64,000 nt of DNA from Archangium gephyra (GCA_003243425.1 QFQP01000034.1:14822-78821), one strand, 5' to 3'. Positions 35,784-44,591 are shown, counted from the stretch's first letter. Notes: a model not told the origin generated them from the letters alone. A program made the numbers and translations.

Positions 35784-36848
35784 GTGGACTCTTACATTTG
35801 CCTGCAAGACCCGGACGACGCTGAATCGACGACCACGTTAGAGAGCATCCTCGCAGGATGCGAAGATGCCACCTCAGGGGGCGCGATCTTCGCGTACGCA
35901 TCGCAGCGTGGGATTGCCACGCTGTTCAGCGACAAGGTTTTCCGGAACTTTGTGAGACGGGCTTCGTTCGACCTGGTGGTCGGGCTGGATGCGATCACAA
36001 CGGTGGGGTCGCTGGAGCAACTCCAAGAAGAGAGCAGGCGGTACCCGAAGCTCGTCGCTCGCGCGTTCCTGCATGGCCGGAAAGACGGCATCTTTCATCC
36101 AAAGTTCGCGTGGTTTCGAGATGCCGACGGCGGTCAGGCGATTGTCGGGTCTGGCAATCTCACTCCTGGCGGTTTGCACGGAAACTGGGAGGCGTTCTCT
36201 CGGCAGAAGTTCGGCCTCAACGCGGCGGCGACGGTGGAGACGGAGTGGGCTGGCTGGAAGGCCCGTCATCAGTCTGAACTACGGAAAGTGTCTGATCCTG
36301 AAGCAATCGCCCGAGCTGCATTAAACAAGAAGAATCTGGTGGTCGCACCCGACGCCGAAGACGAGATCTTCGCCGCGCCCCCGCCGCCGTCATCGGACGA
36401 CGACGTTCTCGTCGCGGAATTACCCAAGGGTGGCCGAGAGAAGCCTCGTTGGGCTCAGGCAAATTTCAACTACGACACATTCACTTCGTTCTTTCACCTT
36501 CACCCATCGGCGACGCGCCGCGTGGTCCTGTGGCACGTCGACAGCAACGGAAAGCTGGGACAAGCGGAAATTCGCCAGAGCGTGGCGGTTAAAAGCCAGA
36601 ATTTTCGTATCGAACTGGAGGCCGCGCATGGGCTCGCATATCCCGATGCGGCCCCTCCAATTGTCATGTTCCGCCGCATTGGAACACGACGCTTTCGCTA
36701 TCAACTTCTGATGCCTGATCAAACAGACTACGCGAAAGCGAATGTAATTCTAGAAGCGCTCTGGAGCGGATCGGCTCGGTTCATGAGGAGAGTTACCCTG
36801 AGTTCAGTTCGGCTCCAGAACTTCTGGCCGAACTCGCCCCTGCTTTAA
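35784..36848 (+). CDS. phospholipase D-superfamily restriction endonuclease (candidate)
   Basis: 354 residues from GTG 35784. A single HKD motif (H105-x-K107, then GSGN with N125 in AIVGSGNLTPGGLHGNWEAF) identifies a PLD-superfamily nuclease like BfiI or NgoFVII, which dimerise to form one active site. The rest (FNYDTFTSFFHLHP, VVLWHVDSNGKLGQAEI) is probably the DNA-recognition domain. The next genes encode two adenine methyltransferases, so this is most likely the R subunit of a Type II system. Its stop overlaps the convergent methylase stop in TTTAA. Third codon positions are visibly more A/T than in the phage structural genes. Confidence 0.75.
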   Translation: MDSYICLQDPDDAESTTTLESILAGCEDATSGGAIFAYASQRGIATLFSDKVFRNFVRRASFDLVVGLDAITTVGSLEQLQEESRRYPKLVARAFLHGRKDGIFHPKFAWFRDADGGQAIVGSGNLTPGGLHGNWEAFSRQKFGLNAAATVETEWAGWKARHQSELRKVSDPEAIARAALNKKNLVVAPDAEDEIFAAPPPPSSDDDVLVAELPKGGREKPRWAQANFNYDTFTSFFHLHPSATRRVVLWHVDSNGKLGQAEIRQSVAVKSQNFRIELEAAHGLAYPDAAPPIVMFRRIGTRRFRYQLLMPDQTDYAKANVILEALWSGSARFMRRVTLSSVRLQNFWPNSPLL

Positions 36849-38257
36849 CCGCTACAGAGGAGCAGCACTTCGGCGTCGTAGAAAACGCGCGCGTTTCGCT
36901 GCGTCTGGTTGAGCTTGTTGTGAGCGTAACGCCCCACGGATCGCACCTCCACCCGCTTGAACGACTTCTCCGCCAACTCCACCAAGCCATCGATCGTCAT
37001 CAGGCGCGGCCGCCCACCTTCCGACGACTGAAACGGCGAGTACGAGACGACGAGCGGCGCATTCAGTCGCTTTACCCCTTCGAACAGCGCCGTGAACGCC
37101 GCCGGCGCTTGGCTCTTGATGCAGAATGGGGATTGATGGCGGTCGACGCGGTAGAAGCCACGGCTCATGACATCTCGCTGGCCGAGACGCATGGTGGACA
37201 CCGTCGGGTTGTCTCGGAGACACATCGTCTCCAGCACATGGTAAAAGCGGCTGTAGTGATCGCGCGTGTACGGCGGGTCTGCGTAAACCACGCTCGGCGT
37301 GCTCGAAGGGGCTTTCAGAAAATCGCGGTAGTCGGCGCGAATTGTCTGATGACGATGGCTCGCTCGAGGGACTGCGTCGTAGCGCTCGGCCCAATGTAGA
37401 AACGCGTCACGCGGTTCGCGCGCGCGGTCCCTAATGATCTGCCGAGTCAAGTGACGTTTCGGCTGGCCCTGCGCATCACGAGGTCGAATCGGTTGCGCGA
37501 ACTGCTTCCCTACCGTGTTCACAATCTCGCTCGCCGTGCTGAGCACCATCGCCAGGAAATAGTCCCGCTGCCGCAGGGGCAGTCCGTGCGCAACGTCGAG
37601 GAGCGCGTCCAGTTCAGCAGCCTGGGCCACTGAGAAATACACGCCGCCGTAGTAGCGAGTCAGGATGGCTCGTTGATCTGCGGACAGCCCCTCCTTCGCC
37701 AGTTGCTTCGTGGCGGACCGGAGAGCCGTCGCGAGACGACGCCCCTTGGCTTCTGCCGAAGAGGAATCGAAGGCAAGCAACGAGGCGTATTCGACGAAGT
37801 CGCAGAGAGGTTCTGGGTTCCCGGCATCTGCTTCCGCGATGCATTCTTTCTCGTAGTCAACGAGAGGCGCGACGGCCCGGCTGAGCTTCTTGAAGAACTC
37901 GGACTCTCGCGCTGCGGCGACCAGACTCATCGCGCTGGGGCTCTTGGGCCCTCGCACGGGAGCGAGCATCGCGGAACAGACGACTCGCGAATATTCTTGG
38001 ATGTCGACAGCCGTCACGGGCCGATGGGCGGACAGCGCCAGTGAGACGGTTCCAGATCCCGCGAAGAGGTCGCAGGCCGAACCATTGGGGCGGGCGAGCT
38101 CGTTAATCGCGTCGATGATCGGCCCAGTGATCCGAAGCTTGCTGCCAAGGTAGTGGATCGGTCGGAACGAGTAGCTCTCCTCAGGGGCAAGAACTGCCCC
38201 GAGGGGAAGAGCAAGGTTCGTTGAGGCTGCAGTGCTCAAACGCGTTGGTCCCATCAA
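36845..38257 (-). CDS. DNA adenine methyltransferase, D12/alpha-like
   Basis: Up to 470 residues. Motif X-like PIHYLGSKLRI, motif I CDLFAGSGTVSLALS, and catalytic motif IV VVYADPPYTRDHYSRFYHVLETM, in the order motif I before IV, which fits the D12 (alpha) class of N6-adenine methyltransferases. It lies tail-to-tail with the PLD nuclease and head-to-head with the second methylase. The N-terminal start could be ATG 38257 or 38254, or a later GTG. It should protect one strand of the site cut by the nuclease. Confidence 0.85.
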   Translation of the reverse strand: MMGPTRLSTAASTNLALPLGAVLAPEESYSFRPIHYLGSKLRITGPIIDAINELARPNGSACDLFAGSGTVSLALSAHRPVTAVDIQEYSRVVCSAMLAPVRGPKSPSAMSLVAAARESEFFKKLSRAVAPLVDYEKECIAEADAGNPEPLCDFVEYASLLAFDSSSAEAKGRRLATALRSATKQLAKEGLSADQRAILTRYYGGVYFSVAQAAELDALLDVAHGLPLRQRDYFLAMVLSTASEIVNTVGKQFAQPIRPRDAQGQPKRHLTRQIIRDRAREPRDAFLHWAERYDAVPRASHRHQTIRADYRDFLKAPSSTPSVVYADPPYTRDHYSRFYHVLETMCLRDNPTVSTMRLGQRDVMSRGFYRVDRHQSPFCIKSQAPAAFTALFEGVKRLNAPLVVSYSPFQSSEGGRPRLMTIDGLVELAEKSFKRVEVRSVGRYAHNKLNQTQRNARVFYDAEVLLLCSG

Positions 38258-38322
38258 AAATTGAGCAGCGCCGCCGAAGAACGCGGCACACTTCTTCGAG
38301 TGTCATACCCGACCTGTAGAGT

Positions 38323-39597
38323 ATGGGCCCACTCCATCCGCTTGAGGGAGCGAGCTCCACAATGAACACTATCTCAGTCGCTGGACCTGCTGCACGTTCG
38401 CCTTTCGGCACTGACTTTCGGCGGGATTCGTTGCTCTCAGCGGGTGACAGGGACACCGGCAACTACATCATTCACGGGGAGAACACGCGGGTCCTTTCGA
38501 GTCTCGCTGCCTCCGCTCCAGGCACGGTGAAGGCCGTCTACATCGACCCGCCGTACAACAACGGCGAACGATACCATCACTACAGCGACGCCCTTTCGCA
38601 CGACGTCTGGCTGGATCAGCTCGTAGCGCGTCTGCACGTGTTGAGAACGCTGCTCACCGACGACGGAAGCGTGTGGATCTCGATCGATGATCGCGAAGTT
38701 CACTACCTGAAGGTGGCCGCAGACCGCGTGTTCGGTCGCGGTAACTTCGTCACGACGATCATCTGGCAGCAGCGAACGAGCCGCGAAAACCGGAAAGCGT
38801 TCTCGAACAACCACGAATACCTTCTTGTGTACGCGAAGGAGGCGAAGCGATTCCGCGAATCCCGGAATTACCTGCCAGCAACCGAAGCCATCTTGGACCG
38901 ATACAAGAATCCGGACAATGACCCGCGTGGCTCGTGGCAGTCAGTCTCTGCGTCGGTGCAAGCGGGCCACGGTACAGCTTCGCAATTCTACACGCTCGTC
39001 GCGCCGAACGGTCGGACGCATGAGCCGCCGAAGGGCCGCTGCTGGATCTACTCGAAAGAGCGCATGCTCCAAGAGATTCGCGAGAACAACATTTGGTTTG
39101 GCAAGAACGGAAACAACGTCCCTCGCATCAAGAGGCTGATGAGCAAGAAGCCACCAGGGCTCACGCCGGAAACGCTTTGGCCGGCGCACGACGTCGGCAC
39201 CAGCGACTCAGCGAAGAAGCACTTGCTGCAGCTGTTCCCTCAGCAGCCTGTCTTCGACACGCCGAAACCTGAAGAACTAATCGCGCGAGTGCTCCAGATC
39301 GCGACGCGTCCTGGTGAACTCGTGTTGGATGCGTACCTCGGTTCCGGCACGACGGCGGCGGTCGCACATAAGATGGGGCGTCGCTACATCGGGATCGAAC
39401 GTGGTGAGCAGGCGCTGACGCTCTGCGCAGCCCGACTGAAGGCCGTGGTCGAAGGTGAGGCTGGCGGGATTTCGAGTGCCTTCGGGTGGACGGGCGGAGG
39501 GGGCTTTGACTTCTACCGGCTCCCGAAGTCCACACTGCATGCTGTCCCGGACGAGCCTACATCGCGCCGCGGTCGGCGGCCGGCCTCGGCGCGATGA
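38323..39597 (+). CDS. DNA adenine methyltransferase, beta class (DPPY-N)
   Basis: 424 residues from ATG 38323; ATG 38362 with GGGAG upstream is an equally good start. Catalytic motif IV KAVYIDPPYNNGERYHHY comes first and the SAM motif DAYLGSGTTAAVAHKMGRRYIGIE comes last, the beta-class order shared with Type III Mod and many Type II enzymes. FVTTIIWQQRTSRENRKAFSNNHEYLLVYAK is typical of this branch. Two unlike methylases beside one nuclease usually mean an asymmetric recognition site with each strand methylated separately. Confidence 0.88.
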   Translation: MGPLHPLEGASSTMNTISVAGPAARSPFGTDFRRDSLLSAGDRDTGNYIIHGENTRVLSSLAASAPGTVKAVYIDPPYNNGERYHHYSDALSHDVWLDQLVARLHVLRTLLTDDGSVWISIDDREVHYLKVAADRVFGRGNFVTTIIWQQRTSRENRKAFSNNHEYLLVYAKEAKRFRESRNYLPATEAILDRYKNPDNDPRGSWQSVSASVQAGHGTASQFYTLVAPNGRTHEPPKGRCWIYSKERMLQEIRENNIWFGKNGNNVPRIKRLMSKKPPGLTPETLWPAHDVGTSDSAKKHLLQLFPQQPVFDTPKPEELIARVLQIATRPGELVLDAYLGSGTTAAVAHKMGRRYIGIERGEQALTLCAARLKAVVEGEAGGISSAFGWTGGGGFDFYRLPKSTLHAVPDEPTSRRGRRPASAR

Positions 39598-39605
39598 CGG
39601 TCTGA

Positions 39606-39809
39606 TCAGGACAAATCAGCCGTCGCCGAGGCCTTGCCGCCTGAGACCTCTGCAACGCCGATACTTTTCAGCGTGGCGAGGTACTTCGCGAACGTGTCGC
39701 CCCCAAACGGCGTAGCCGGAGAGCAGCCCCACCTGGTGCGCGTGAGCGGGGTGGGCGCGCGAGCGTCTCGCGCGTAGGAGCGGCGTGGACACTCCAGGCG
39801 AATTCTCAC
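39606..39809 (-). pseudogene. chimeric fragment of the HerA-type ATPase tail
   Basis: The last ~50 codons read GGDTFAKYLATLKSIGVAEV then SGGKASATADLS. This closely matches the end of the ATPase at 40624-42321, while the upstream half (TPLTR and the DNA giving CGTAGCCGGAGAGCA) matches that gene's other internal module near 40985-41050. The frame is shifted between the halves. It looks like a recombined, broken copy of the two tandem modules. It lies 9 bases after the second methylase gene. Confidence 0.75.
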
Positions 39810-39906
39810 TTCATGAGAAGTGAAGCCGATTGATTGCGCCTCAAACGATTCGCGCCTACGGAGAGAGCGTCACTCGTGAATCGGGGCTCACCTCGGGGGA
39901 GAAGAG

Positions 39907-40350
39907 GTGGAGCGAATGTCGTGGAAGTCAGAGCTGCGGGCGCACTTGATGTGGGCAGCACGCAACATCGAAGCTGATGAGCGGCTGGCGGAAGAGACAG
40001 ACGATGAGCGGCGCGAAGAACTCGCCCGTGCGGCCGGTACGGCAGCGAGGGTGTTCAGGTTCGCGCGTACGGAGCTGCATCGTCTCGAGCTGGCGGTGTC
40101 TCTTGATGTCACCGGTACAGGGCATCGGCTCTCTGTCGCAGATGCGTTCCTCGAGACCGGCCTGATGGCGAATGGCCTCGCAATGAAGGTCGGTCGGGAA
40201 TCCGGAATCGTCGACCTTCTGCATGTTGAGGGCGGCTCAGTGGTCGATGGCCAGCGGCGGGCAATCGGAGCGTTCGAACCCTACTTTGGGAAGCTCGTCG
40301 TTGACCTGGTCACCCACGCAGCGGGCGGGCACGTTTCAGCTCGCGCGTGA
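39907..40350 (+). CDS. hypothetical helical protein
   Basis: 147 residues from GTG 39907 (ATG 39916 also possible), with GGGGAG upstream. Charged helices in the first half (ELRAHLMWAARNIEADERLAEETDDERREELARAAGTAARV), then mixed alpha/beta. No recognised domain. Its end overlaps the convergent small gene at 40310 by 41 bases. Coding is plausible but the opposite strand is also partly open. Confidence 0.5.
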   Translation: MERMSWKSELRAHLMWAARNIEADERLAEETDDERREELARAAGTAARVFRFARTELHRLELAVSLDVTGTGHRLSVADAFLETGLMANGLAMKVGRESGIVDLLHVEGGSVVDGQRRAIGAFEPYFGKLVVDLVTHAAGGHVSARA

Positions 40351-40627
40351 GCGATGGCGTCGCCTTCGACCGCCCCCGCTTGTCCCATGTCCACGCGTGT
40401 TCGCGACCGCCGACGACCGCCCCTGGTGTCACCCGGATGACGCGGAGACGCCGGGGTCGCAGCGTCTCGCGCCCTGGCTGCAACTGCTCCTCGAGCTCCA
40501 GCGCGACAATGAGGTAGCGACCACGTCGCGAGCGAAGCTGATCGCCCACGGCTGGCGCGCGACCGACCCACTCGCGCACAGTCACCCAGCGGGCGCGCGC
40601 GAGCGACGGAAAGAGGTCCCGGTTCAC
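40310..40627 (-). CDS. small basic protein coupled to the HerA-type ATPase
   Basis: 105 residues from GTG 40627, which overlaps the ATPase stop codon (GTGA), so translation is coupled. Sequence MNRDLFPSLARARWVTVREW, then SRRGRYLIVALELEEQLQPG, is basic and beta-like with a Trp-containing end (HAWTWDKR). No known family. The pairing with an ATPase suggests a partner or effector, but no nuclease motif can be seen. Confidence 0.6.
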   Translation of the reverse strand: MNRDLFPSLARARWVTVREWVGRAPAVGDQLRSRRGRYLIVALELEEQLQPGRETLRPRRLRVIRVTPGAVVGGREHAWTWDKRGRSKATPSLTRELKRARPLRG

Positions 40628-42321
40628 GCCGAAAAGAGATCCGCTGTGGCCGAGACCTTGCCGCCGGAGACCTCCACAACGCCGATGCTCTTCAGGGTGG
40701 AGAGGTACTTCGCGAAGGTCCCGCCCTTTGATTCGTAGCCGGTGCGTTCGCCGAGCTCCGCGCGCTCGAGGCTCTCGGGGTACACGTCGACGAGTTCGTC
40801 GAACATGCGTCGCTCACCACCGCCCAGCTTCGCGCGCCACATGAGGACGACGTCGGTGATGGGCGCCACGTCGCCGGCAGCCGCCACGCCGGCGGCGGTC
40901 GCTGAGAGCTGATCGCCGCTCGTCACGACGAAGCCACCCGACTTCAGCGTGGAGAGGTACTTCGCGAACGTGCCGCCGCCGGCGGCGTAGCCGGAGAGCA
41001 TGGCCACCTGGTTGCGTGTGAGCGGCGTCGGGTGACGTGAGACGAGCGCCTCGAGCATCGCGCGCTCACCACCACCCAACCCCTGCCCGCCTTGCTGGTC
41101 GCTTCGAGCGCGAGCTGCAGGGCGCTGGCGCGGCTCCGGTCGCGGCACGGGCGGTCGTCGGGTGTTGTAGCCGTTCGCGTCCTGTGGCGTGCCGGGGCGC
41201 GTGACCTGGCGAAGCGCCTCGATGATGGGCGTGACGACCGACTGCATCGCCTCTGCAGCACGACCGTGCGCGGCGACCACTTCTCGCAGCGCGTTCACTT
41301 CTTTCTCGCCGAGCACCGGCTTCTCGATGATGCGCTCCACGGGCGCCGGCGCCGCTGGCTTCGCCGCGAGCTGCCGCTCGAGCTCGACGATGCGCTTCCG
41401 GAGCGCCTTCGGGTCGTCCTTCTCCGCTTCCTCCATCGCGGAGCCCATCGCGGCGCGGAGCTGCTCGACGTCGACGGGCGCGAGCACCTTCGGCGCCGTC
41501 GGCTTGCCACCGAACTTCGGCGTCTCGCTCGAGTCGAAGGTCGTCTTCGCTGCGATGCGCACCGCCTTCGTCACCTGCAGCCAGCCTGGTGAAACCGCGT
41601 ACGCCACGCCCTTCGCGAGCGACGGGAGTTCCTTCACGAGCTCGCCGCCGCCGTGCTGATCAAACCAGTCACGAAGGGCCTTGCGCTCGTGCTTGCCGAC
41701 GGTGCGGAAGGCGAAGCACAGCGCCGCCTGGTTGAGTGTCTTCTTCGTCACCGCCTGAGGCATCTGTGAAATCTGGCTGCTGCCGATGCCGTAGTTGCGG
41801 CCGACGCGCACGATGCGCTCGAGGCGGTGCAGCATCGTGGCCGCCATCGGGTCGGGCGGGAGCCGCTCCGGAAGGAACGTGTGGGCTTCCTCGAGGAACA
41901 GATGCACGGGCGTCGGGTTGCGCTTCTTGCGGTCGAAGAAGCGCTCCGCGAAGTCGCGCACGAACTGATGCATCTGGCCGACCGTGAAGTCGGACACGTC
42001 GAGCACCGCGCTCACGCCGCGGTCGACGAGCACGTCGGCGACGATCGCGCCGGCGGTGTGCGTGAGCGGCACGTCACCGTGAATGCCGCCGAACACGGTG
42101 ATGGGGTAACCGGCCTTCTTCCCGTCGGCCGACGAGCGCAGTCCCCACCACGGGCCCACCGGGTCAAGCACCACGACCTGGGCGCCGAGCTCGAGCATCT
42201 GTTCCGCGAGCACGCCGGCGGCGTAGGTCTTCCCTCCTCCGCTCTGGCCCAGGAACGCGAGCCGCTCGGTGATGGCGTCGAGCGGCAGCTCCAAGTCTTC
42301 ACTGATGCGGAGCGCCTTCAT
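40624..42321 (-). CDS. HerA-type DNA-translocase ATPase with tandem winged-helix-like tail
   Basis: 565 residues from ATG 42321, preceded by GGAG; the longer frame from 42489 lacks a good site. Walker A GQSGGGKT (25-32), Walker B HLFLEEAH (E144, E145), then GIGSSQISQMPQAVTK (sensor-like) and HERKALRDWFDQHG, as in HerA/DUF853 helicases. After a coiled-coil/linker, two in-register ~65-residue modules follow (416-499, 500-565), each with GGGER, GY and GGTFAKYLSTLKS, likely DNA-binding. Such ATPases act in DNA repair or anti-phage complexes; the specific role here is unknown. Confidence 0.78.
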   Translation of the reverse strand: MKALRISEDLELPLDAITERLAFLGQSGGGKTYAAGVLAEQMLELGAQVVVLDPVGPWWGLRSSADGKKAGYPITVFGGIHGDVPLTHTAGAIVADVLVDRGVSAVLDVSDFTVGQMHQFVRDFAERFFDRKKRNPTPVHLFLEEAHTFLPERLPPDPMAATMLHRLERIVRVGRNYGIGSSQISQMPQAVTKKTLNQAALCFAFRTVGKHERKALRDWFDQHGGGELVKELPSLAKGVAYAVSPGWLQVTKAVRIAAKTTFDSSETPKFGGKPTAPKVLAPVDVEQLRAAMGSAMEEAEKDDPKALRKRIVELERQLAAKPAAPAPVERIIEKPVLGEKEVNALREVVAAHGRAAEAMQSVVTPIIEALRQVTRPGTPQDANGYNTRRPPVPRPEPRQRPAARARSDQQGGQGLGGGERAMLEALVSRHPTPLTRNQVAMLSGYAAGGGTFAKYLSTLKSGGFVVTSGDQLSATAAGVAAAGDVAPITDVVLMWRAKLGGGERRMFDELVDVYPESLERAELGERTGYESKGGTFAKYLSTLKSIGVVEVSGGKVSATADLFSA

Positions 42322-42573
42322 CGCGAAATCTCCGTGGTTCGCCAACTCCAAGACAACAATGTAGAATCCAAGGGTCGGTTCGGCGGGGGCATCGTGAAGA
42401 GTGTGTGGTGGGTGTCGGTGATGATTCTTCGCGTGTCGCGCTGCGTGACCGATTCCGCTCTTCGCCGATTCGAAACATTTCCTCTCCACACTGCACGAGC
42501 GTTGCCCGCGTGAAGCTCAACTGGCGCTTTCGTCACCGCGGGCTGACGGAGGCGCAACCCCACAGGAGGACGT

Positions 42574-43023
42574 ATGCATCGAAGGTTGGAACGTCTGATT
42601 GCAGTGTCAGCAGCGATAGTGGCGTTGAGCGCGCAGTCCGCAGATCCGAGGCCGGACGGCGGGACGGACGCCCAGAAGGACCATCCGAAAACGTACGTGG
42701 TCTGTGCAGGAAACGCCGACGGCGGTGCGTGTGTCCCCAGTGCAATCGTCGCCTGCTTCATCGATACCAACAGCAGCAACCCGGCTCCCACGTGGTTCTT
42801 CACAAAAACAGAGGTCCGGCTGGATCTGCTGGAACTCACAGGACGACTGAAACCCGGTGCCAAGCAGGATTTCGAAAAGCGTCGTGAGGCGAAATTCGGG
42901 GCATGGTCGAATCCGTCTTGCGGACTTAGGGGTGGCCCAGGCTGGTACCTCGACCACATCAACGCATGTAAACAGGGCGAAAACGGCATCATGCCCTGCG
43001 CCATCGCAATCGGCGAACGATAG
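42574..43023 (+). CDS. exported protein of unknown function (moron candidate)
   Basis: 149 residues. Strong AGGAGG at 42564-42569 before ATG 42574, then a cleavable-looking signal (RLERLIAVSAAIVALSAQSA). The mature part has six cysteines (VVCAGNADGGACVPSAIVACF, NPSCGLRGGPGWYLDHINAC, MPCAIAIG), suggesting disulfides. It faces the opposite way from the flanking leftward genes and lies between the ATPase and ASCH genes. Likely expressed from the lysogen. No known domain. Confidence 0.65.
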   Translation: MHRRLERLIAVSAAIVALSAQSADPRPDGGTDAQKDHPKTYVVCAGNADGGACVPSAIVACFIDTNSSNPAPTWFFTKTEVRLDLLELTGRLKPGAKQDFEKRREAKFGAWSNPSCGLRGGPGWYLDHINACKQGENGIMPCAIAIGER

Positions 43024-43135
43024 CGCTCGAGCGGCTCCGCATGGCCAGTGCGGAGCCGCCCGCGCTCGACCGCCTCGAACGTAGGCTGTGCGGCGAGGTC
43101 ACGTTCGATGTCCGGCATCGGCAGGTGAGCGGGTG

Positions 43136-43696
43136 TCACACGGCGGTCCTCCGCCACAGCCCGAAGCCTTCATCGGTGCCCAGCTCGCGCTCGAGGCGCT
43201 CGAGCTCCACGCCGCCGAGTGCCCACAGCTGCTGGTGACCGCGGCACGGAATCGCGGTGTGCAGCTGGCGCACGTTGCTGAGCTTCCAGCCGAACCGACC
43301 GACCCACCAGGGCCGCTGCTCCGGAGCGAGGTCGGTGACCTTGTGAGCGATGCCGTCGAAGCGCGCGACTGCGACGATGGCGCCGTAGGCGATCCACCGG
43401 TTCACGTGCGCGACTTCGAACGTCGGCACCTTGTCGATGACGCCGGCAGCTCGAGCACGCGTTCGCATGTCGAGCCAGTCGCTCTGCACACCGCCCTGCT
43501 TCACCGCGGCGTGAATCACCAGGTCATCGCCTGGCTGCAGTTGCTTCCAGCTCGGAACCCAGTCGCGGTTCTCGACGAGCTTCCACCCGTGGGCCACGCC
43601 GAAGGCCCACGGCTGCCAAAGCGTGAGAGCCAGCAACGGCTTCTTCTTGTCCCACGTCGCGGCGTGCGTGACCTGCGTCTTCTGTTCGTTCATCAC
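43136..43696 (-). CDS. ASCH-domain protein
   Basis: 186 residues. LLALTLWQPWAFGVAHGWKLVENRDWVPSWKQLQPGDDLVIHAA is the ASCH/PUA-like signature, with a second strand around AYGAIVAVARFDGIAHK. ASCH domains bind RNA or modified nucleotides and are frequent in phages. Last gene of the leftward operon; it overlaps the gene upstream by 4 bases. Confidence 0.85.
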   Translation of the reverse strand: MMNEQKTQVTHAATWDKKKPLLALTLWQPWAFGVAHGWKLVENRDWVPSWKQLQPGDDLVIHAAVKQGGVQSDWLDMRTRARAAGVIDKVPTFEVAHVNRWIAYGAIVAVARFDGIAHKVTDLAPEQRPWWVGRFGWKLSNVRQLHTAIPCRGHQQLWALGGVELERLERELGTDEGFGLWRRTAV

Positions 43697-44007
43697 GGTT
43701 CCACCTCGAGTTCATGCGCCACGCGGTCGACCGCGGCCGCGAGGTCACGCGGGAGCGACCGTCGTTGTTCGCGTTCGGCCTGCAGTCGATAGCCCTCGTC
43801 GACGGCGCCCTGGAGCGCGCGCTGCAGCGTGCGCGCAGCGGTGAGCGAGAGCTGCAACCGGGAGTCACCCTTCGCATCGCGGCGGCTGTCTCGAGTCACC
43901 ACCAGCGTCACGGAGTCGGCATCGGGCCGAAGGCGCAGCGCGACGAGATGCGTGCTGCCGGCGACGAGATGCTGAAGCGCTTCGACGCGGCTGTTCCTGG
44001 TGCTCAC
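43693..44007 (-). CDS. small hypothetical phage protein
   Basis: 104 residues, coupled to neighbours by 4-base overlaps on both sides. A beta-rich first half (HLVALRLRPDADSVTLVVTRDS) and a charged helical second half (ARTLQRALQGAVDEGYRLQAEREQRR). No recognised family. Confidence 0.6.
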   Translation of the reverse strand: MSTRNSRVEALQHLVAGSTHLVALRLRPDADSVTLVVTRDSRRDAKGDSRLQLSLTAARTLQRALQGAVDEGYRLQAEREQRRSLPRDLAAAVDRVAHELEVEP

Positions 44008-44591
44008 GAGCGCCTCGCTTCCGCGATGAGCTCCGCCAGTCGCGCCTTCTGCTGACCGATGCCCAGTCCCTTCAGCGGCCGGTCGCCGACGTCGGCAAGG
44101 GAGCGGTCATGCCTCGCGATGGGTCGCGAGTACGTGTCGGGCGCCAACCACAGGCACTTCCCGAACTGCTGCGCGAGCTCGAGCTTCAACGCCGACGCGA
44201 CGACAGCAGACCACGCCGGCGCCGCTCTCGCAGTGAGCTGCCAGTTGTACGGCTCGAGCTCGACGTCGGACGCGACGACGCCGTGCATCGCCGACAGAAT
44301 CACGAACCGCTCGGCGACGAGCTCCGCGAGCTGGCGGCTCAGCGTGAAGAGCTCACCGGTGTAGAGCTCGCGCGCCGGGGCTCGGCGGTTCAGCTTCGTC
44401 GCGCTGCAGGCGAGCACCGCCAGCGCGTACGGCTTCCGGCGCGCCAGGTGTTCGCCCTTCGCGAGTCGCACCAGGCGTTGCCACGCCTCACCAGGTAGCT
44501 CCACCCGCGCCGATGCGTCGCCGGCGGCGAGCTGCGCGTCGAGTTCCAGCAATTCGGCCTCGAGCTGAGAGGTCGCGTGTTCGTCACTCAT
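44004..44591 (-). CDS. DUF6884-like protein
   Basis: 195 residues from ATG 44591 with GGAG upstream. The core ALAVLACSATKLNRRAPARELYTGELFTLSRQLAELVAERFVILSAMHGVVASDVELEPYN has the (V)ACSxxK and LYTG.LF patterns and the later SAxHG seen in the DUF6884/YaaA-like group. YaaA relates to DNA-binding and oxidative-damage proteins; the activity here is unknown. A homopolymer tract lies in the 201-base gap upstream. Confidence 0.75.
   Translation of the reverse strand: MSDEHATSQLEAELLELDAQLAAGDASARVELPGEAWQRLVRLAKGEHLARRKPYALAVLACSATKLNRRAPARELYTGELFTLSRQLAELVAERFVILSAMHGVVASDVELEPYNWQLTARAAPAWSAVVASALKLELAQQFGKCLWLAPDTYSRPIARHDRSLADVGDRPLKGLGIGQQKARLAELIAEARRS

Noticed and set aside
38304..38325. 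CATAC / GTATG inverted repeat between the two methylase genes as a controller-protein box
   Set aside because: Arms are only 5 bp, no controller gene is visible, and one possible methylase start lies inside it.
40223..40738. 171-codon plus-strand frame over the ATPase 3' end
   Set aside because: It is antisense to the ATPase end and the coupled 105-residue gene, both better supported by overlaps and codon use.
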